This document shows, piece by piece, positions 60,983 through 64,000 of a DNA stretch of 64,000 nucleotides. The stretch is from Synechococcus sp. CBW1004 (GTDB lineage Bacteria; Cyanobacteriota; Cyanobacteriia; PCC-6307; Cyanobiaceae). The translations under genes were made by a program, and so were the position numbers. The stretch lies in NCBI RefSeq assembly GCF_015840715.1, contig NZ_CP060397.1:310001-374000 (forward strand), in the 5' to 3' direction. The notes beneath the pieces were generated by a model. That model ran no database searches, was not told the DNA's origin, and saw only the letters and a list, made by a program, of their open reading frames with translations. Numbering within the stretch: the first letter of the stretch is position 1; each line of letters begins with the position of its first letter.

Positions 60983-61278
60983 GCGCCCGCGGCCGGAGGC
61001 CCTCCGCCTCCGGCTTTCGGCTGTCGCCGCATCGCCCGTGGGCTTGGGCTTCCTGGAGCCATGGCCTGACGGTTCGACTGGGCGGTCCCTGGGCTGGGCA
61101 CCCTGCAGGACCGGCAGTGGGGGGGAGGGGTTGGCCCCAGGTCGGCGCACACCCACCGCATCCCTCGGGCAGTCCTCACGCCGCGTCAAGGATCGGGCCA
61201 GGCGCCCTCCAGTGTCGGGCGTCCTTGCCGCGGCGCTGCGGCCGGCCGGTGGGGGTGGGGTTCTCCGCCGTCCCTCAG

Positions 61279-61908
61279 GTGGCTTCCCCCGCTTCCTCCT
61301 CCCGTCGCCAGCAGCAGTCCACGCCTCTCAGCCGTTCTGCCCTGCGTGCCCGCAATGCCCTGGTGCTGGAGCACCTGCCCCTGGCTGATGCCCTCGCTTC
61401 CGCCGCCGCCCGCCGCCTCTTCCCGCTGGTGGAGCGGGAGGATCTGATCCAGGTGGCCCGTGAGGCCCTGGTTCGCTCCGCTCCCCGCTGCAGAGCGGGC
61501 GAGCCGCCAGCGCCCTATCTGCGCCGCTGCATCCAAGGGGCGCTGCAGCACCACCTGTGCGATCGGGTGCGGCTGGTGCGCGTGCCACGCCGGCTGCATG
61601 AGCAGGGCCAGTGCCCACTGGGGCACCTCAGCCTCGATGCCACAGCCGATAGCGAGCACTGCCTGCTCGATCAGCTGGCCTCCCCTGAGCCCGAGCCGGC
61701 ATCCAGCGAGGCCATGAATGGCCTGGGGCTGGAGCAGCTGGTCGAGCAGCTGCCCGCAGCCCAGGCCACAGCCCTGCGGCTCACCGTCCTCGAGGGGCTG
61801 TCCTTGCGGGCCGCCGCGGCGCAGCTGCAGATCAGCCCGATGGCCGTTCAGCGGGCCCAGAAAAAGGCCCTCGCCGCCCTGCGCCAGCAGCTGGCAGGTG
61901 GGGGCTGA
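61279..61908 (+). CDS. Short sigma-70-like factor
   Basis: A 209-residue protein with a region-2-like segment (ARNALVLEHLPLADALASAA, EREDLIQVAREALVRSAPR) and a region-4-like helix-turn-helix (LRLTVLEGLSLRAAAAQLQI, then SPMAVQRAQKKALAAL). This is the layout of compact sigma factors found in phages and cyanobacterial islands. The usual start is not clear: the GTG at 61279 is chosen because upstream codons look unconstrained. It may direct transcription of the tail-like genes, which are on the opposite strand. Confidence 0.7.
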   Translation: MASPASSSRRQQQSTPLSRSALRARNALVLEHLPLADALASAAARRLFPLVEREDLIQVAREALVRSAPRCRAGEPPAPYLRRCIQGALQHHLCDRVRLVRVPRRLHEQGQCPLGHLSLDATADSEHCLLDQLASPEPEPASSEAMNGLGLEQLVEQLPAAQATALRLTVLEGLSLRAAAAQLQISPMAVQRAQKKALAALRQQLAGGG

Positions 61909-61919
61909 GGCCCCTTCAC

Positions 61920-62114
61920 TCAGCTCTGTTCAAACACCAGCGTGGAGAGTGGCCACCAGCCGCTGCCGCCCTCGTCGTAGGTCAGCTCCACCATCGGATC
62001 GGCGTCACTGCTGTCTGCCGCCAGGTTGAGCACTGTGGCGCCGGTCTCTGGGCTGATCAGGTCGCGCCAGCAGCGCGAGCCAGTCGCTGGCAGGGGTGTC
62101 GTGGTGTCAGGCAT
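61920..62114 (-). CDS. Small hypothetical protein of the tail-like cluster
   Basis: A 64-residue acidic protein (MPDTTTPLPATGSRCWRDLI, then MVELTYDEGGSGWWPLSTLV). Family unknown. It ends next to the sigma-like gene and starts three bases after the propeller gene, on the same strand, so it belongs to the tail-like transcription unit. Confidence 0.6.
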   Translation of the reverse strand: MPDTTTPLPATGSRCWRDLISPETGATVLNLAADSSDADPMVELTYDEGGSGWWPLSTLVFEQS

Positions 62115-62117
62115 GGG

Positions 62118-63167
62118 TCAGGGGCTCACCATCACCCGGTTGCCAGCACCGCTGTTGCTCACAGCCACGAACTGGCGCCGCTGGGGCGACCAACAAAGCG
62201 AGCGCCAGCCCAGATCTGCCGGGGAGCTCCGCACCGTCCAACTGAGGCCATCGCCGCTGGTCATGATCCTGTTGCCGGTGCCGCTGCTGGCCGCCGCCAC
62301 CAGCAGCTCCCGCTCCGGAGCCCAGCAGAGGGAGGACCAGGCGTTGTCGGCCACCGAGCTGCGGCTGCTCCAGCTGATCCCATCCGGGGAAGTCATCACT
62401 CGGTTGCCCCGGCCGCTGCTGCTCAGCGCCACCAGTAAACCGAGCTCCGCCGCCCAACAGAGTCCTATCCAGTTGTTGGTTGCAGCGGCCGTCCGCAGCG
62501 TCCAGTTGCGGCCATCGCTTGAGGTCATCACCCGCTGGTTGCTGCCGGTGCTGCTCACCGCCACCAACAACCCCAGTTGAGGCGCCCAGCAGATGGAGCG
62601 CCATTCCTGATCCGCGGCAGCAGGGCCGGCCGTCCAGGTGAGGCCATTGGAGCTGATCATCACGCGGTTGCCCGTGCCGCTGCTGGCCACGGCCACCAGC
62701 AGGCCTAGCTCGGGCGCCCAGCAGATCGAGGTCCAGTTGTTGTCGGCCGGCGTCTGGCGCAGGTTCCAGCTGCGGCCATCCTGAGAGGTCATCACCCGCT
62801 GGCCCGTGCCGCTGTCGCTGACGGCGACAAACAGCCCCAGCGCAGCGGCCCAGCAGAGCGCCACCCAGTTCTGATCAGCGGCCGCCGGTTGGGGGCTCCA
62901 GCGAATGCCATCGCTGGAGGTCATCACCCGATTGCCGCTACCGCTGTTGGCCACGCAGACGTAGAGCTGCAACTCCGGCGACCAGCAGATCGCCTGCCAG
63001 CTGTTGTCCGCCGCCGAGCGCACGGTCGACCAGAGCACGCCGCTGATGCCCAGCACCGGTATCGGGCCAGCCAGCTCTGCCAGCGCCGCTGCCGGCAGCT
63101 GGTAGGTGCCGGCCTGGGGCCCAGCGGGACGGGTGATCGCCAGCAGGTCGCCTGGTTGGAGGGTCAT
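62118..63167 (-). CDS. Seven-bladed propeller, tail-fibre-like protein
   Basis: A 349-residue protein. After a 55-residue N-terminal part (MTLQPGDLLAITRPAGPQAG) seven repeats of about 44 residues follow, each with the pattern W..[IL]CW.P.L.L.VAV..SG.G.RVMTS.DG..W. The first repeat starts in mid-blade (ADNSWQAICW) and the last ends GNRVMVSP, so the ring can close by strand exchange. Similar repeats occur in phage tail and adhesin proteins. The neighbouring tail-type genes support a phage-related receptor-binding role. No signal peptide is present. Confidence 0.75.
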   Translation of the reverse strand: MTLQPGDLLAITRPAGPQAGTYQLPAAALAELAGPIPVLGISGVLWSTVRSAADNSWQAICWSPELQLYVCVANSGSGNRVMTSSDGIRWSPQPAAADQNWVALCWAAALGLFVAVSDSGTGQRVMTSQDGRSWNLRQTPADNNWTSICWAPELGLLVAVASSGTGNRVMISSNGLTWTAGPAAADQEWRSICWAPQLGLLVAVSSTGSNQRVMTSSDGRNWTLRTAAATNNWIGLCWAAELGLLVALSSSGRGNRVMTSPDGISWSSRSSVADNAWSSLCWAPERELLVAAASSGTGNRIMTSGDGLSWTVRSSPADLGWRSLCWSPQRRQFVAVSNSGAGNRVMVSP

Positions 63168-63179
63168 CTGCTGCGGCGC

Positions 63180-63857
63180 TCAGGGCAGAGCCGGCAGGGT
63201 GCTCAGGTCCAGCGGCATGTAGTCGCCGGCCGGCTGGGCAGTGGCCATCGCCGCCTGCAGCTGGGCCGCATCCACCACCCGCCCGGGCGTGCCGTCTGCC
63301 AGCGCCAATGGGTCGGCCAGCTGCACTACCCCCGACGCCTCGGCCGTGGCCAGGACCACGCTGAGCAGCGGTTGGGCGGGATCGCTCTCATCGACGGCCA
63401 GCGGAACGGCCACCTGGATGCGGATCACCCCGGCGCCATCGGGCCCCAGGGCGGCGTTGGCGCTCCAGCTCGTGCCGTCAAACAGCAACAGATCCCCCTG
63501 GGCGATCTCCGCTCCGGCGATGCCGCTCCAGCTCGCCAGGGCAGGGCCGGCGCTGCTGGCCAGGTACACATCTCCGGCCACAGCCCCAGCCGGGGCCTCG
63601 GTGGTGGTGGGGTCGATCGCGCCCCTGTAGGTGAGCGCGCCGGGGATGGCGGCATGGAGGGTGCCGTCGGCATCCACCGAGAGGTTGGTACCGGGCCTGA
63701 TCGCCCCGATCGCCGCCGCGGTGGCCGGGCTGAGCATGAACGCCTTGACCTCATCAGCAGTGGCCCGGTAGGGCGTGCTGCCGCGCTGCACCAGCAGCAG
63801 ATCGGTCGGCTGGGGCAGGGAACGGCCGGCGGTGCGGCTCTCGGTGGTGGTGGCCAT
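63180..63857 (-). CDS. Phage tail-fibre-like protein
   Basis: A 225-residue protein. It starts with RSLPQPTDLLLVQRGSTPYR followed by ATADEVKAFM, a beginning found in many cyanophage tail-fibre proteins, continues with short strands (LTYRGAIDPTTTEAP, AGDVYLASSAGPA, LLLFDGTSWSANA) and ends with ASGVVQLADPLALADGTPGR. It lies 12 bases before the propeller gene in the same operon. The assignment is by pattern; the function is inferred as adsorption. Confidence 0.7.
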   Translation of the reverse strand: MATTTESRTAGRSLPQPTDLLLVQRGSTPYRATADEVKAFMLSPATAAAIGAIRPGTNLSVDADGTLHAAIPGALTYRGAIDPTTTEAPAGAVAGDVYLASSAGPALASWSGIAGAEIAQGDLLLFDGTSWSANAALGPDGAGVIRIQVAVPLAVDESDPAQPLLSVVLATAEASGVVQLADPLALADGTPGRVVDAAQLQAAMATAQPAGDYMPLDLSTLPALP

Positions 63858-63897
63858 GGTGATCCGTGCAGAAGGGGAGAGAGGTGGAGGGGAGAAA

Positions 63898-64000
63898 TCA
63901 GTGCGGCAAGGGGCTGAGCAGGCGCAGGTCCAGCGCGATCACCACCACCCCATCGCCGGCAGTGGCACTGATGAGCGGCGCCAGTGCCTGCATTGCCGTG
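63898..64000 (-). CDS. Partial gene, probable tail-cluster protein
   Basis: Only the last 33 codons lie in the window, reading MQALAPLISATAGDGVVVIA, then LDLRLLSPLPH and a stop at 63898-63900. It continues beyond the right edge. It is on the same strand as the tail-like genes with 40 bases to the next start. No family can be named from this part. Confidence 0.55.
   Translation of the reverse strand, partial: TAMQALAPLISATAGDGVVVIALDLRLLSPLPH

Overview
The window looks like part of the chromosome of a picocyanobacterium of the Synechococcus/Cyanobium lineage. The GC content is high, HIP1-type octamers (GCGATCGC) occur in it (for example near 5020 and 55297), and it carries an allophycocyanin beta-18-like subunit gene (apcF), a glutamine synthetase gene with an NtcA-type promoter, and a DUF1651 gene, a family I know mainly from picocyanobacteria.

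Layout. 1-10.4 kb is ordinary core genome: the end of lspA, a class A penicillin-binding protein with an FHA domain, a DUF697 GTPase, a PLP-dependent decarboxylase divergent from tadA, a serine/alanine-glyoxylate aminotransferase, apcF and glnA. 10.4-12.3 kb is an insertion-sequence graveyard (IS5-like fragment, then a truncated IS3-family element with a clear GGGAAAC frameshift site). 12.3-34.3 kb is a type I secretion locus on the minus strand. It holds two ABC transporter subunits with decayed nucleotide-binding domains, a HlyD-type adaptor, a small acidic protein, a 5007-residue secreted protein with 35 almost identical 111-residue repeats, and an OmpR-type regulator whose receiver domain has lost its phosphorylation residues. 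34.4-40.8 kb is accessory DNA: a SLOG/Gp157/Rad52 recombination module, a DUF433/DUF5615 toxin-antitoxin pair, picocyanobacterial small proteins and a frameshifted DUF924 gene.

40.9-56.2 kb is a metal-handling island. One half has a CadR-like MerR regulator, a Zn/Cd P-type ATPase and a VKOR-thioredoxin plus Nramp operon. The other half is a copper module: a multicopper oxidase, DUF411, two DUF305 proteins, a Cu P-type ATPase with a YHS domain, DUF2933, an ICMT-like methyltransferase, two DUF3721 proteins, DUF302 and a second MerR regulator. Two distinct MerR-type operators can be read by eye. One (TTGACC with a 19-bp spacer) lies before cadA and VKOR. The other (TTGACT with a 20-bp spacer holding CTCC/GGAG arms) lies before three copper transcription units. 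The island therefore looks like two wired regulons.

56.2-64 kb mixes remnants, a GNAT gene frameshifted in a G6 tract, a PPC-domain gene, an HTH/nucleotidyltransferase pair resembling a toxin-antitoxin module, a sigma-70-like short protein and, at the right edge, phage tail-fibre-like genes including a seven-blade propeller. No rRNA, tRNA or CRISPR array was recognised. All functional assignments come from reading motifs; no database search was run.
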